From Chloroflexota bacterium (GTDB lineage Bacteria > Chloroflexota > UBA6077 > FW602-bin22 > JACPRP01), in assembly GCA_023480885.1 (NCBI GenBank), contig JAMCWX010000061.1, positions 51,956 through 115,955 on the forward strand: 64,000 nucleotides of DNA. Direction: 5' to 3'. Both the position numbers and the translations under genes were made by a program. Shown piece by piece: positions 35,951 to 43,988 of this stretch; positions within the stretch are counted from its first letter, which is position 1, and every line of letters begins with the position of its first letter. The notes beneath the pieces were generated by a model. The model saw only the letters and a list, made by a program, of their open reading frames with translations. It ran no database searches and was not told where the DNA came from.

Positions 35951-36340
35951 ATGGCTGAAGTCCCGAAGGATTTGAAGTACTCGAAGGAGCACGAATGGGT
36001 GCGGGTTGCTGGCGACGCTGTTGTGATCGGCATAACTGATCACGCTCAGGAGCAACTTGGCGACGTAGTCTATGTGGATCTGCCGTCGGTTGGCTCTGAG
36101 ATAAGCCAGTTCGAGAGCTTTGGCACTGTAGAATCTGTCAAGGCCGCCTCTGACTTGTACGCCCCTGTCAGCGGGAAGGTCGTCGAGGTTAACGATGCGC
36201 TGAAAGAGCACCCAGAACTGGTCAATGAGTCACCTTACGACAAGGCGTGGATGATAAAAGTCAAACTGAAAGACAAGAAGGAGCTGGATGTGCTGCTCTC
36301 GCCAGCAGACTATGATGAGCTGGTTGCTTCGATAAGCTGA
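35951..36340 (+). CDS. gcvH: Glycine cleavage H protein
   Basis: 129 residues, standard size. 'YSKEHEWVRV' opens the fold and 'FGTVESVKAASDLYAPVSG' contains the lipoyl lysine, Lys64. It shuttles the aminomethyl group between the P, T and L proteins on its lipoyl arm. A good ribosome site (GGAGGAGAG) precedes the ATG; gap to gcvT is 28 nt. Confidence 0.97.
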   Translation: MAEVPKDLKYSKEHEWVRVAGDAVVIGITDHAQEQLGDVVYVDLPSVGSEISQFESFGTVESVKAASDLYAPVSGKVVEVNDALKEHPELVNESPYDKAWMIKVKLKDKKELDVLLSPADYDELVASIS

Positions 36341-36359
36341 CAGCCGAGAAGTCCAAGCT

Positions 36360-37709
36360 ATGAACTACGTGCCAAACACCGACGCCGACCGCGCGGCCAT
36401 GCTCCGGGTGGTGGGGGCAGCATCCGTGGATGAACTATTTGAGGATATCCCGCGCGATTTACACCATCCCTCGCTGAACCTGCCTCAGGAGCTTTCGGAG
36501 CTGGCGCTGAAGAGGACGATGTCCAGTCTGGCCGGCCTTAACGCGGGCGCGGACAGGTTCGCGGTTTTCCTGGGGGCAGGCGCTTACAACCATTTCGTGC
36601 CAGCGGTGGTCCACCACGTCACTGGCCGCTCTGAGTTCTACACCGCTTACACCCCCTATCAGGCTGAGGCGAGCCAGGGGACGCTGCAGACTATTTTTGA
36701 ATACCAGACCGCAGTTTGCCAGTTGACGGGGATGGACGTGGCCAATGCTTCGATGTACGACGGGGCGACGGCGGTGGCGGAGGCGGCGATTATGGCCCAG
36801 CACGCAACGCAGCGTCACAAAATCGTAGTCTCGCCGACAGTGCATCCCGATTACGTCTCGGTGATCGAGACTTACACATCCGAGCTCGGCTCCATTGTCG
36901 TGAGCAGTTGGAGCGAGAATTGGGCGCGGACTGGCAAGACCGACCTGTCCGAAGTTCAAGCCCTGGTGGACGATAGCGCTGCCTGCCTGGTGGTGCAGCA
37001 TCCCAATTTCTTCGGCTGCCTTGAGGATGTCGAGCTTCTAGCCGATGCGGTGCACAAAGCTGGCGCGTTGCTGATCGTGATTGTCGATCCCATATCGCTG
37101 GGCATGCTGAGAGCCCCGGGCTCTTACGGCGCAGACGTGGCCGTCGGAGAGGGACAATCACTGGGCAACCCGATGAGCTTTGGGGGACCTTACCTGGGGC
37201 TCTTCGCGACCGAGGAGAAGCTCCTTCGCCTAATGCCAGGCCGCATAGTCGGCCAGGCCGCTGATCGAGAGGGGCGTAGGGGCTTCGTGCTCACGCTGCA
37301 GGCTCGCGAGCAGCACATTCGTCGGGAGAAGGCCACCTCGAACATCTGCACCAACGAGGCGCTAGATGCTCTGGCTGCCCTCGTCTATCTCAGCGCGATG
37401 GGCCCTCGGGGGCTGCGCCAGGTGGCGGAGACTTGCGTTCGCAAAGCCCACTACGCGGCTGACAGAATTGCAGACGTGCCAGGTTACGAGCTGGCGTTTC
37501 CCTCTCCCTTCTTCAAAGAGTTCGTGATTCGCTGCCCGCGCCCTCCAGCAGAGATAAATGCCCAGTTGCTGAAACAGCGCATAATCGGCGGTTACGACCT
37601 CAGCGGCGCATTTCCTGCTTTGGCCGACCATATGCTGCTGTGCGTGACCGAAATGAACACGCGGGATGAGATCGATCGGCTGGTGGACATCCTGGCGAGT
37701 GGAGGTTGA
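36360..37709 (+). CDS. gcvPA: Glycine dehydrogenase (decarboxylating) subunit 1
   Basis: 449 residues, the N-terminal half-type subunit of the split P protein. 'MLRVVGAASVDELFEDIP', 'FLGAGAYNHFVPAVVHH', 'TAYTPYQAEASQGTLQ' and 'SNICTNEALDALAALVYLS' are family hallmarks. It lacks the PLP lysine, which is in GcvPB. The two form the alpha2-beta2 enzyme that decarboxylates glycine and loads GcvH. No strong ribosome site precedes the ATG; gap to gcvH is 19 nt. Confidence 0.96.
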   Translation: MNYVPNTDADRAAMLRVVGAASVDELFEDIPRDLHHPSLNLPQELSELALKRTMSSLAGLNAGADRFAVFLGAGAYNHFVPAVVHHVTGRSEFYTAYTPYQAEASQGTLQTIFEYQTAVCQLTGMDVANASMYDGATAVAEAAIMAQHATQRHKIVVSPTVHPDYVSVIETYTSELGSIVVSSWSENWARTGKTDLSEVQALVDDSAACLVVQHPNFFGCLEDVELLADAVHKAGALLIVIVDPISLGMLRAPGSYGADVAVGEGQSLGNPMSFGGPYLGLFATEEKLLRLMPGRIVGQAADREGRRGFVLTLQAREQHIRREKATSNICTNEALDALAALVYLSAMGPRGLRQVAETCVRKAHYAADRIADVPGYELAFPSPFFKEFVIRCPRPPAEINAQLLKQRIIGGYDLSGAFPALADHMLLCVTEMNTRDEIDRLVDILASGG

Positions 37710-37712
37710 GTT

Positions 37713-39179
37713 ATGACCGAGAAGCTGATATTCGAGCTTAGCTCTCCGGGGCGGAACACGCGTTACGTCGACGACGTAGACGTCCCAGGAAAGGATATCG
37801 ACATAAGCAAGCTATTGCCCGCCGGGGTTATTAGAGAAGACCTCGATCTGCCTGAGGTAACGGAAAGGGAACTCGTCCAGCATTTTACGCGCCTCTCGCG
37901 CTTCAACTACAGCGTCGATGGCGGCTTCTACCCTTTGGGCTCGTGTACGATGAAGTATAATCCCAAGATCGACGAGGACGTTGGCTCGCTGGAAGGTTTC
38001 ACACGCATCCATCCTCTACAGCCTGAAGAGACAGTCCAGGGTGCGCTCAGGATTATGTACGAGTTGCAGGGGTTCCTGGCGGAGATAAGCGGGCTCAGCG
38101 CCGTCACTCTCCAACCTGCAGCTGGAGCGCACGGCGAGCTTAGCGGCATGCTTGTCATTCGAGCTTACCATCGCCAGCGAGGTGACGACGACCGTCGAAT
38201 CGTGCTGGTGCCTGATTCGGCGCATGGCACCAACCCGGCCACCAGCGCCATGTGCGGCCTTCAGGTCGTGAACGTCAGGTCTAACGAGCGTGGAGGCGTG
38301 GACGTCGAGGCGCTGCGAAGCCTCGTGAGCGAAAAAGTCGCCGCGCTGATGCTCACTATTCCCAACACCCTGGGCCTGTTCGACGAAAACATCCTGGAGG
38401 TATCGAGCATCGTTCACCAGGCCGGCGCTCTGGTCTATTGTGATGGAGCGAATATGAACGCGATGCTCGGGCAGGTGAAGCTAGGCGACCTGGGCTGCGA
38501 TGCCATGCATTTTAATTTACATAAAACATTCGGCACCCCCCACGGTGGAGGTGGCCCAGGATCGGGACCGGTAGCTGTGCGGGAGAATCTGGCTCCATTC
38601 CTGCCTGTGCCAGTGGTGGCCAGGAAGTCTACGGGCGACGGTGACACATTCTTTCTCGATTACGATCGTCCCTTGTCGATCGGCAGGGTGAGGTCCTTTT
38701 ACGGCAATTTCGGCGTGATGGTCAGGGCTTACGCCTACATCAGGTCGTTGGGGCCTGATGGACTGCGACACGTTAGCGAGAACGCCGTGCTGAACGCGAA
38801 CTACTTGATGCACTTGCTAAAGGGCACTTACGAGCTGGCCTACGATCGGCCATGCATGCACGAATTTGTGCTCACAGGCAAGCATCTGAAGGATGAAGGC
38901 GTGCGCACGCTCGATATTGCTAAGAGGCTGATCGATTACGGTTTTCATCCTCCCACCATCTACTTCCCTTTGATAGTCGAGGAAGCAATGATGATCGAGC
39001 CCACCGAGACCGAGACCAGGCAGACGCTGGACGCGTTTGCGCGTGCGCTCCTCGACATCTCCAGCGAGGCTGTTGCCGAGCCTCAAATGATAAAGGAGGC
39101 GCCACACACGACGCCAGTTGGCCGGCTCGACGAGGCGACCGCGGCGCGCCACCCGATTCTCCGCTGGAAGAGGGAATAG
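37713..39179 (+). CDS. gcvPB: Glycine dehydrogenase (decarboxylating) subunit 2
   Basis: 488 residues. '[13 protein letters not shown]', '[13 protein letters not shown]', '[10 protein letters not shown]' and '[16 protein letters not shown]' with the PLP-binding Lys271 identify the C-terminal-half subunit. Pairs with GcvPA. GGAGG lies seven bases before the ATG, three bases after the gcvPA stop. The split P protein is common in Firmicutes, Chloroflexota, Thermotogae and archaea. It converges with the bc-complex operon with a 19-bp gap. Confidence 0.97.
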   Translation: MTEKLIFELSSPGRNTRYVDDVDVPGKDIDISKLLPAGVIREDLDLPEVTERELVQHFTRLSRFNYSVDGGFYPLGSCTMKYNPKIDEDVGSLEGFTRIHPLQPEETVQGALRIMYELQGFLAEISGLSAVTLQPAAGAHGELSGMLVIRAYHRQRGDDDRRIVLVPDSAHGTNPATSAMCGLQVVNVRSNERGGVDVEALRSLVSEKVAALMLTIPNTLGLFDENILEVSSIVHQAGALVYCDGANMNAMLGQVKLGDLGCDAMHFNLHKTFGTPHGGGGPGSGPVAVRENLAPFLPVPVVARKSTGDGDTFFLDYDRPLSIGRVRSFYGNFGVMVRAYAYIRSLGPDGLRHVSENAVLNANYLMHLLKGTYELAYDRPCMHEFVLTGKHLKDEGVRTLDIAKRLIDYGFHPPTIYFPLIVEEAMMIEPTETETRQTLDAFARALLDISSEAVAEPQMIKEAPHTTPVGRLDEATAARHPILRWKRE

Positions 39180-39198
39180 CTCTTTGAGAAGCCCGTCC

Positions 39199-39885
39199 TC
39201 ACTGCTGCTTGAGCGTTTGCAGATACTCCAATAAGTGATTCATCTGCTCGTCCGTGAGCGAGTCGAAGCTAGGCATAATAGAGTTAGGATTCGATGCCTT
39301 AGGGTTCTTCAGGTATTTCCGTATGAACTCTTCGTCGCGCTCGGCCACGATTTTGGATAGATCGGGCGCGGACCCTCCACCTGGCTGATGGCAGGCGCCG
39401 CAGCCCAGGTCCTGAAATTGCTTCTTGCCCGCGGTCGCTGCGGCGGATAGCTTGGCGGTTGATGCCGGTGCCGGTGGCGGCGTGGTCGCGATGGCCATGG
39501 TCGTCAGGTAGAGCATCCCAGCGAGGCCAAAGAAGGCAGCGGCCGAGGCAACGGGCCGCCTGGAAGGTCTTCGTTCCCTTCTTCTATCGAGGAAGGGCAG
39601 AAGGAGGAGCACGATAATGCCGATAGTCGGCAGAACGAAGACAGCGACTGGCTCGAGCTCGCCAGGAAAGTACTTCAGCATCTGGAAGAGGAACATGAAA
39701 TACCATTCTGGACGAGGGATATAGGTGGCATCGGTTGGATCGGCAAGTGACTCAAGCGGCACGTGGCTGAAGACCACGATAAGCAATAGCACGATAAAGA
39801 ACAGTAATGCAGCGATCGCTTCCTTGAACAGGAAGTCGGGAAAGAATGGCTCAGTCTTGCCCATCTTATAGCTATCTTTTTTCAA
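39199..39885 (-). CDS. qcrC: Cytochrome b (subunit IV) / cytochrome c fusion of the bc complex
   Basis: 228 residues. The first 130 hold three to four helices of the cytochrome b C-terminal half with the Qo-site motif 'IPRPEWYFMFLFQML' (PEWY at residues 59-62). After a Pro/Ala linker comes a cytochrome c domain with C162-G-A-C165-H166 and axial Met204 in 'SIMPSF'. This fusion is the Bacillus-type menaquinol:cytochrome c reductase subunit. Last of three cotranscribed genes; 52 nt after the cytochrome b6 gene. A ribosome site AGGAGG lies before its ATG. Confidence 0.93.
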   Translation of the reverse strand: MKKDSYKMGKTEPFFPDFLFKEAIAALLFFIVLLLIVVFSHVPLESLADPTDATYIPRPEWYFMFLFQMLKYFPGELEPVAVFVLPTIGIIVLLLLPFLDRRRERRPSRRPVASAAAFFGLAGMLYLTTMAIATTPPPAPASTAKLSAAATAGKKQFQDLGCGACHQPGGGSAPDLSKIVAERDEEFIRKYLKNPKASNPNSIMPSFDSLTDEQMNHLLEYLQTLKQQ

Positions 39886-39937
39886 TTACCCTGACCTCCT
39901 TAGCATAAACCTCATTCCTCGTTGAGGCGGGTTGGTA

Positions 39938-40609
39938 TTAGAGTGGTCCCGAAATGCCCTGTCGGCGCACCATCAAGAAATGCAGCCCCAACAGGGTCAC
40001 CGCCGCCCCGGGCAGGAACCAGATGTGGAAAGAGTAGAATCTCGCCAGAGTAACTGCACCAAGGTCCTCGCCACCGCGCAGGATCAACAGCAGGTAGTGG
40101 CCGACGACGGGCACCTGCGAGGCCATCTTTGTGCCGACCGTCGTCGCCCAGTAGGCTTTCTGATCCCACGGAAGCAGGTAACCAGTGAACCCGAAACCCA
40201 TCACCACCATCAGAAGTCCGACGCCAACCATCCAGTTCATCTCTCTCGGCGCCTTGTAGGCTCCCTGCGCGTACACTCGCAGCATATGCAAGACGACCAT
40301 GATGACGATGCCGCTGGCAGACCAATGATGAATGCCGCGCACGATACTGCCCAGTGTAAGCTCGTCGGTGATGTAGCGCACGCTATCGTAGGCGTGGTCG
40401 GGGGTGGGAACGTAGTACATCGTCAGGAATATACCCGTAGTAATGAGCAACGTGAAGATGAAGAACGTAAGTCCTCCGAAACAGTAGACGATGGATCTCG
40501 GATGAATAGCTGGATTCACGTGCTCGGGTACCGGGTGGTCGACCACGTCTCTTATTATCGGGTCGATGCCGAGACGGTCGTCAATCCACTGATAAGCTCT
40601 GTCCAGCAT
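39938..40609 (-). CDS. qcrB: Cytochrome b6-type subunit of the bc complex
   Basis: 223 residues with four membrane helices, the length of cytochrome b6. 'RSIVYCFGGLTFFIF', 'GSIVRGIHHWSASGIVIMVVLHMLRVY' and 'GFTGYLLPWDQKAYWATTVGT' hold the two pairs of heme-ligand His and the Qo residues. The Cys in 'VYCFGG' corresponds to the heme c-i attachment Cys of b6 and Bacillus QcrB. It carries electrons across the membrane in the Q cycle. Five bases after the Rieske stop. Confidence 0.94.
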   Translation of the reverse strand: MLDRAYQWIDDRLGIDPIIRDVVDHPVPEHVNPAIHPRSIVYCFGGLTFFIFTLLITTGIFLTMYYVPTPDHAYDSVRYITDELTLGSIVRGIHHWSASGIVIMVVLHMLRVYAQGAYKAPREMNWMVGVGLLMVVMGFGFTGYLLPWDQKAYWATTVGTKMASQVPVVGHYLLLILRGGEDLGAVTLARFYSFHIWFLPGAAVTLLGLHFLMVRRQGISGPL

Positions 40610-40614
40610 CTGGG

Positions 40615-41121
40615 TTAGCCCTCCATTATGAATAGTTTGCCGCTCTCGATCTTGGCTTGCAGCCTATCGAGAGGCCGTGGCGGTGGGCCGGATACAACTT
40701 TGCCATTGATGTCGAAAACTCCATCGTGGCAGGGACAGAGGAAACTCTTGCGGGACTCGTCCCATCTGTAAGCACAACCTAGATGCGTGCATCTGGGATC
40801 GTACACTGTGACGTCGCCGCCGTCTCTCAGGATTACCCAGGCAGATTTCTTCACCGTCTCTTCTATCCAGCCATCTTTTCTGAAGGCGCTATATTCGATC
40901 TTCTTCGGCTGGAGAGGTTGGAAACCTGCCACGGACCCCGCCTCGGCCCAATCCTCCTTCTTCTTCTTCAGCGCAGGAGAGATTGCGTAACCTACCAACG
41001 GGATTCCCAGAGCGGACGCGATCAAGGCGCCGATCGCTCCAATGCCGAAACCCAAGAAACGCCGGCGTGATACGAGGGTTGGATCAGGTGGTGGCGATTG
41101 CGGATTCAGCGAGCTATGCAC
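40615..41121 (-). CDS. qcrA: Rieske iron-sulfur subunit of the bc complex
   Basis: 168 residues. The twin-arginine-like 'SRRRFLGFG' and a following helix (about 27-48) anchor the protein. The [2Fe-2S] ligands are C111, H113, C129 and H132 in 'CTHLGC' and 'CPCH', with C116-C131 as the disulfide pair. It passes electrons from quinol to the cytochrome c domain. GTG start with GAGGAGG six bases upstream, behind a strong promoter at 41376-41404. Its first 13 codons are inside the 839-bp duplicated block, so a 13-codon copy also exists at 41922-41960. Confidence 0.95.
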   Translation of the reverse strand: MHSSLNPQSPPPDPTLVSRRRFLGFGIGAIGALIASALGIPLVGYAISPALKKKKEDWAEAGSVAGFQPLQPKKIEYSAFRKDGWIEETVKKSAWVILRDGGDVTVYDPRCTHLGCAYRWDESRKSFLCPCHDGVFDINGKVVSGPPPRPLDRLQAKIESGKLFIMEG

Positions 41122-41375
41122 AACTTCCTCCTCGACGAGCTTTTGCTGGGCATAATCAGGGTTTCTGGTGTGGCCAGCAGGGAGCGCCAGCCTTCGGTGT
41201 ATCCTCGTGCCCGAGCGGTCGCGTCTTCATTGAACGCCTTCGCAGCGTCCGAGGTAGTACACTTGGACTAGTTACTTGTAGGGCACACAAAGCCGCACCG
41301 AGGACCCCCTTCGGCGCGGATCGTTTCTACTTGACTACCCCGGGCTACGATGAGGACTCTAGCCTCAACGCGACC

Positions 41376-41404
41376 ATTGTACGCACAAAGGTCCGTTTTG
41401 TCAA
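41376..41404 (-). promoter_or_regulatory. Promoter of the qcrABC operon
   Basis: On the minus strand TTGACA (41404-41399), 17-bp spacer, TACAAT (41381-41376). It overlaps the stop codon of the cytochrome gene and leaves a leader of about 245 nt before the Rieske GTG. Confidence 0.8.
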
Positions 41405-41880
41405 CTAATAATCGCTGCGTATCTGCGCGCGACCAGGCCGACGAGAATCAGGACGAGAGCGCCTATTCCAGCGATGAGGAAGTCAGCATCTCCAGTCTTG
41501 GGAAGAGGCGCTGTGCTGGTTGGCACGGCAGTTGGGCTAGTAACAGCGGCCGGGCGAGGCGTAGTCGCCGTGGTGGACGGCGTGGCAACAACTACCTGGG
41601 TTGGTGTCGCAACTGCAACGGGAGCGGCGGTTGGCTCTGCGGGCGAACCAGCAGTGGCGAGCTGGTGGCAGCCTCTGCAGGTGGCGACTGTCCGGCCCGC
41701 GTGGCTTGCCGGAACGGGTTTCAATCCGCCTGGCCCGTGACACGCAAGACAGTTATCTCGTCCCTCAACTGAATGGGGAATCCTTGGCTGGGCCAGTGGC
41801 TCAGCGCCGACAGTGAGGGGATGAAGCAACACGACGAGGATGACCAACAGCCCCAGCACCATTGCGAGTCGAAGGTTCAT
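41401..41880 (-). CDS. Diheme c-type cytochrome with LPXTG-like C-terminal anchor (copy A)
   Basis: 159 residues from the ATG at 41880 (GGAGG seven bases upstream; the earlier ATG at 41910 overlaps the -10 box). A signal peptide (1-26) is followed by two heme sites, C44-L-A-C47-H48 and C68-R-G-C71-H72, a Thr/Pro/Ala-rich stalk (78-124), then L126-P-K-T-G130, a hydrophobic helix (134-150) and a basic tail 'ARRY': the three-part layout of a sortase signal. It would bring electrons from the bc complex to the cell surface. Identical in sequence to copy B. Its own -35 box is missing; the duplicated Rieske promoter upstream probably drives it. No sortase gene is in the window. Confidence 0.85.
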   Translation of the reverse strand: MNLRLAMVLGLLVILVVLLHPLTVGAEPLAQPRIPHSVEGRDNCLACHGPGGLKPVPASHAGRTVATCRGCHQLATAGSPAEPTAAPVAVATPTQVVVATPSTTATTPRPAAVTSPTAVPTSTAPLPKTGDADFLIAGIGALVLILVGLVARRYAAIIS

Positions 41881-42214
41881 CGGCGCGCCTCCAATCAGAA
41901 TCGTCCTCATTATAGCATCTAATCAGGTGGTGGCGATTGCGGATTCAGCGAGCTATGCACAACTTCCTCCTCGACGAGCTTTTGCTGGGCATAATCAGGG
42001 TTTCTGGTGTGGCCAGCAGGGAGCGCCAGCCTTCGGTGTATCCTCGTGCCCGAGCGGTCGCGTCTTCATTGAACGCCTTCGCAGCGTCCGAGGTAGTACA
42101 CTTGGACTAGTTACTTGTAGGGCACACAAAGCCGCACCGAGGACCCCCTTCGGCGCGGATCGTTTCTACTTGACTACCCCGGGCTACGATGAGGACTCTA
42201 GCCTCAACGCGACC

Positions 42215-42243
42215 ATTGTACGCACAAAGGTCCGTTTTGTCAA
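42215..42243 (-). promoter_or_regulatory. Duplicated Rieske promoter, now driving cytochrome copy A
   Basis: Same TTGACA-17-TACAAT as at 41376-41404 (offset exactly 839). A transcript from here would pass a 13-codon open frame and then enter cytochrome copy A. Confidence 0.75.
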
Positions 42244-42719
42244 CTAATAATCGCTGCGTATCTGCGCGCGACCAGGCCGACGAGAATCAGGACGAGAGCG
42301 CCTATTCCAGCGATGAGGAAGTCAGCATCTCCAGTCTTGGGAAGAGGCGCTGTGCTGGTTGGCACGGCAGTTGGGCTAGTAACAGCGGCCGGGCGAGGCG
42401 TAGTCGCCGTGGTGGACGGCGTGGCAACAACTACCTGGGTTGGTGTCGCAACTGCAACGGGAGCGGCGGTTGGCTCTGCGGGCGAACCAGCAGTGGCGAG
42501 CTGGTGGCAGCCTCTGCAGGTGGCGACTGTCCGGCCCGCGTGGCTTGCCGGAACGGGTTTCAATCCGCCTGGCCCGTGACACGCAAGACAGTTATCTCGT
42601 CCCTCAACTGAATGGGGAATCCTTGGCTGGGCCAGTGGCTCAGCGCCGACAGTGAGGGGATGAAGCAACACGACGAGGATGACCAACAGCCCCAGCACCA
42701 TTGCGAGTCGAAGGTTCAT
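42240..42719 (-). CDS. Diheme c-type cytochrome with LPXTG-like C-terminal anchor (copy B)
   Basis: Identical 159-residue product to copy A, with the same two CxxCH sites and LPKTG-helix-basic tail. This copy keeps the native promoter (TTGACA-16-TATAAT at 42748-42775) and is the first gene of the leftward series cytochrome B - cytochrome A - qcrA - qcrB - qcrC. The stalk is rich in Pro and Thr and resembles linkers in other secreted proteins of this window. Two hemes fed by the bc complex suggest a role like a membrane- or wall-bound electron carrier to an oxidase or outer acceptor; this is inferred. Confidence 0.85.
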   Translation of the reverse strand: MNLRLAMVLGLLVILVVLLHPLTVGAEPLAQPRIPHSVEGRDNCLACHGPGGLKPVPASHAGRTVATCRGCHQLATAGSPAEPTAAPVAVATPTQVVVATPSTTATTPRPAAVTSPTAVPTSTAPLPKTGDADFLIAGIGALVLILVGLVARRYAAIIS

Positions 42720-42747
42720 CGGCGCGCCTCCAATCAGAATCGTCCTC

Positions 42748-42775
42748 ATTATAGCATCTAGTAGGGCAATGTCAA
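42748..42775 (-). promoter_or_regulatory. Native promoter of the diheme cytochrome gene
   Basis: On the minus strand TTGACA (42775-42770), 16-bp spacer, TATAAT (42753-42748). In copy A the -10 box is kept at 41909-41914 but the sequence at -35 reads TCGCCA because the junction lies in the spacer. Confidence 0.78.
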
Positions 42776-42859
42776 GGCCGTTTCGCCCGCCATAGTACTG
42801 TTGCGGTTGTCTTCTGCTCTTGCCTGCTCGGCAGGGTGAAGTGTCGTGGCCTGCCGCGG

Positions 42860-42888
42860 TAGACAGCCGGCCTCTCCTCTGTTATAAT
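42860..42888 (+). promoter_or_regulatory. Promoter of the DUF4349 lipoprotein gene
   Basis: TAGACA (42860-42865), 17-bp spacer, TATAAT (42883-42888), about 55 bp before the ATG at 42943. It is divergent from the cytochrome promoter. Confidence 0.68.
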
Positions 42889-42942
42889 CGTCCTCAACCA
42901 CCGACCCGGGCTTGAAGCGGTTGGGCGAGAGGGGATGTGTTG

Positions 42943-43839
42943 ATGCATAGTGTGCCTTTTCCCAGAATTCATCTCCTGGTTCCCACGTTCGCGGCGCTTC
43001 TTTTCGCGCTGTTGATTACTGGATGTGCGTCCGCTCCCGTCCCTGGAAAATCATCTGGGCCTCAGGCGTCATCCCCTTCAGGACAAGGGGACAGATCCGC
43101 TTCGGCAGGTCAGTCTGGTCAGCCGAGCCCCGATCAATCTTCATCTGACCGGATGGTTATCCGCACGGTTTCCATGTCGCTTGTCGTGGCTGACGTCGAC
43201 GCTGTGCTTGCCAATATCACCAAAGTGGTTGCTGACGTTCAAGGTTACGTCGTCTCCTCCGAGAGTACCGAGTCCAACGGCAACAGGGTCGGTCGAGCCA
43301 CGTTGCGCGTGCCCAGCGCGAGGCTGGATAAAACAGTCGATCTCATCAAAGGCCTGGCGCAGCAGGTTCCACGGGTGACGACCAATGCCAAGGATGTTAC
43401 TGAGGAGTACGTTGACCAGGACGCCCGGCTGCGTAACCTCAGGGCCAGTGAAGCTCAGTATCTGGAGATCATGAAATCGGCCCAGACCATCGAGCAGACA
43501 CTTGCCGTGCAGAAGTCTCTTACAGAGGTGCGCGATCAGATAGAGCGGACCCAGGGACGCCTGCAGTACCTGCAGCGTTCCGTCGAGATGGCCACTATCT
43601 CCATCGAGATCACGACCAGCGCTGCGACGCAGCCTATTGGAACGAGCGGGTACAATCTGTTGGGCAACGTCCGTCAGGCCGCGCAGGCTCTAGTCGACGT
43701 TCTGCTGTTTATCTTGACGCTGGCGATCTGGCTGCTCGTCCTATCCCCTGTCTGGCTCCCGACGTACCTGCTGTTCCGTCGGTGGCGTAGGAACCGCGCC
43801 AAGCCGCGCTCTGCCCCGCCAACGGCGCCTGCTGGCTGA
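42943..43839 (+). CDS. DUF4349 lipoprotein
   Basis: 298 residues from the ATG at 42943 (GAGAGGGG eight bases upstream; in-frame GTG and TTG codons before it are too close). Signal peptide with lipobox 'LITGC', a Ser/Pro/Gly-rich spacer, then the DUF4349 domain: 'RTVSMSLVVADVDAVLANI', 'GRATLRVPSARLDKTVDLI', 'DVTEEYVDQDARLRNLRASE', a coiled-coil helix ('IEQTLAVQKSLTEVRDQIERTQG'), and a C-terminal membrane helix near residue 250-275 with a basic end. Function of the family is unknown; it is common in Gram-positive bacteria. Single gene. Confidence 0.85.
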   Translation: MHSVPFPRIHLLVPTFAALLFALLITGCASAPVPGKSSGPQASSPSGQGDRSASAGQSGQPSPDQSSSDRMVIRTVSMSLVVADVDAVLANITKVVADVQGYVVSSESTESNGNRVGRATLRVPSARLDKTVDLIKGLAQQVPRVTTNAKDVTEEYVDQDARLRNLRASEAQYLEIMKSAQTIEQTLAVQKSLTEVRDQIERTQGRLQYLQRSVEMATISIEITTSAATQPIGTSGYNLLGNVRQAAQALVDVLLFILTLAIWLLVLSPVWLPTYLLFRRWRRNRAKPRSAPPTAPAG

Positions 43840-43904
43840 AGCTCGGCTGAACTTCCAGGGCTTCCTCATAATCCTGCCCCCATCTCAAACCGCAAAACTC
43901 GTTG

Positions 43905-43933
43905 TTGACTTTATTGCCGAATCGTCGTATACT
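43905..43933 (+). promoter_or_regulatory. Promoter of the DtxR-feoB operon
   Basis: TTGACT (43905-43910), 17-bp spacer, TATACT (43928-43933). The start site would be about 43940, directly on the first GGGTACC repeat. Confidence 0.75.
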
Positions 43934-43940
43934 GCAATTC

Positions 43941-43970
43941 GGGTACCCTAACTCATTGGCTACGGGTACC
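43941..43970 (+). promoter_or_regulatory. Probable DtxR-family operator
   Basis: Two GGGTACC copies (43941-43947 and 43964-43970) spaced 23 bp apart; the first is part of the palindrome GGGTACCC followed by TAA. They lie at and just after the predicted transcription start, so a bound repressor would block this promoter. Confidence 0.5.
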
Positions 43971-43988
43971 AGATTTGGGGAGGTTAGC

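Larger units (their letters stand above)
41083..41921. repeat. 839-bp tandem duplication, copy A (inner)
   Basis: The block runs from ATCAGGTGG (inside the Rieske gene) to TAGCATCTA and is followed at once by the second copy at 41922. It covers the first 13 Rieske codons, the Rieske promoter and the whole diheme cytochrome gene. All aligned stretches I compared are identical. No insertion sequence, flanking short repeat or integrase is visible. Confidence 0.93.
41922..42760. repeat. 839-bp tandem duplication, copy B (outer)
   Basis: Second copy of the block at 41083-41921, with no extra bases between them. It carries a second complete cytochrome gene, a second Rieske promoter, and a 13-codon Rieske start that now runs straight into TAG at the junction. 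The right end (TAGCATCTA then GTAGGG) restores the native upstream sequence of the cytochrome gene. Confidence 0.93.

Noticed and set aside
41122..41400. Plus-strand frames within the duplicated block
   Set aside because: Antisense to the promoter, leader and cytochrome gene; they appear twice only because the DNA is duplicated.
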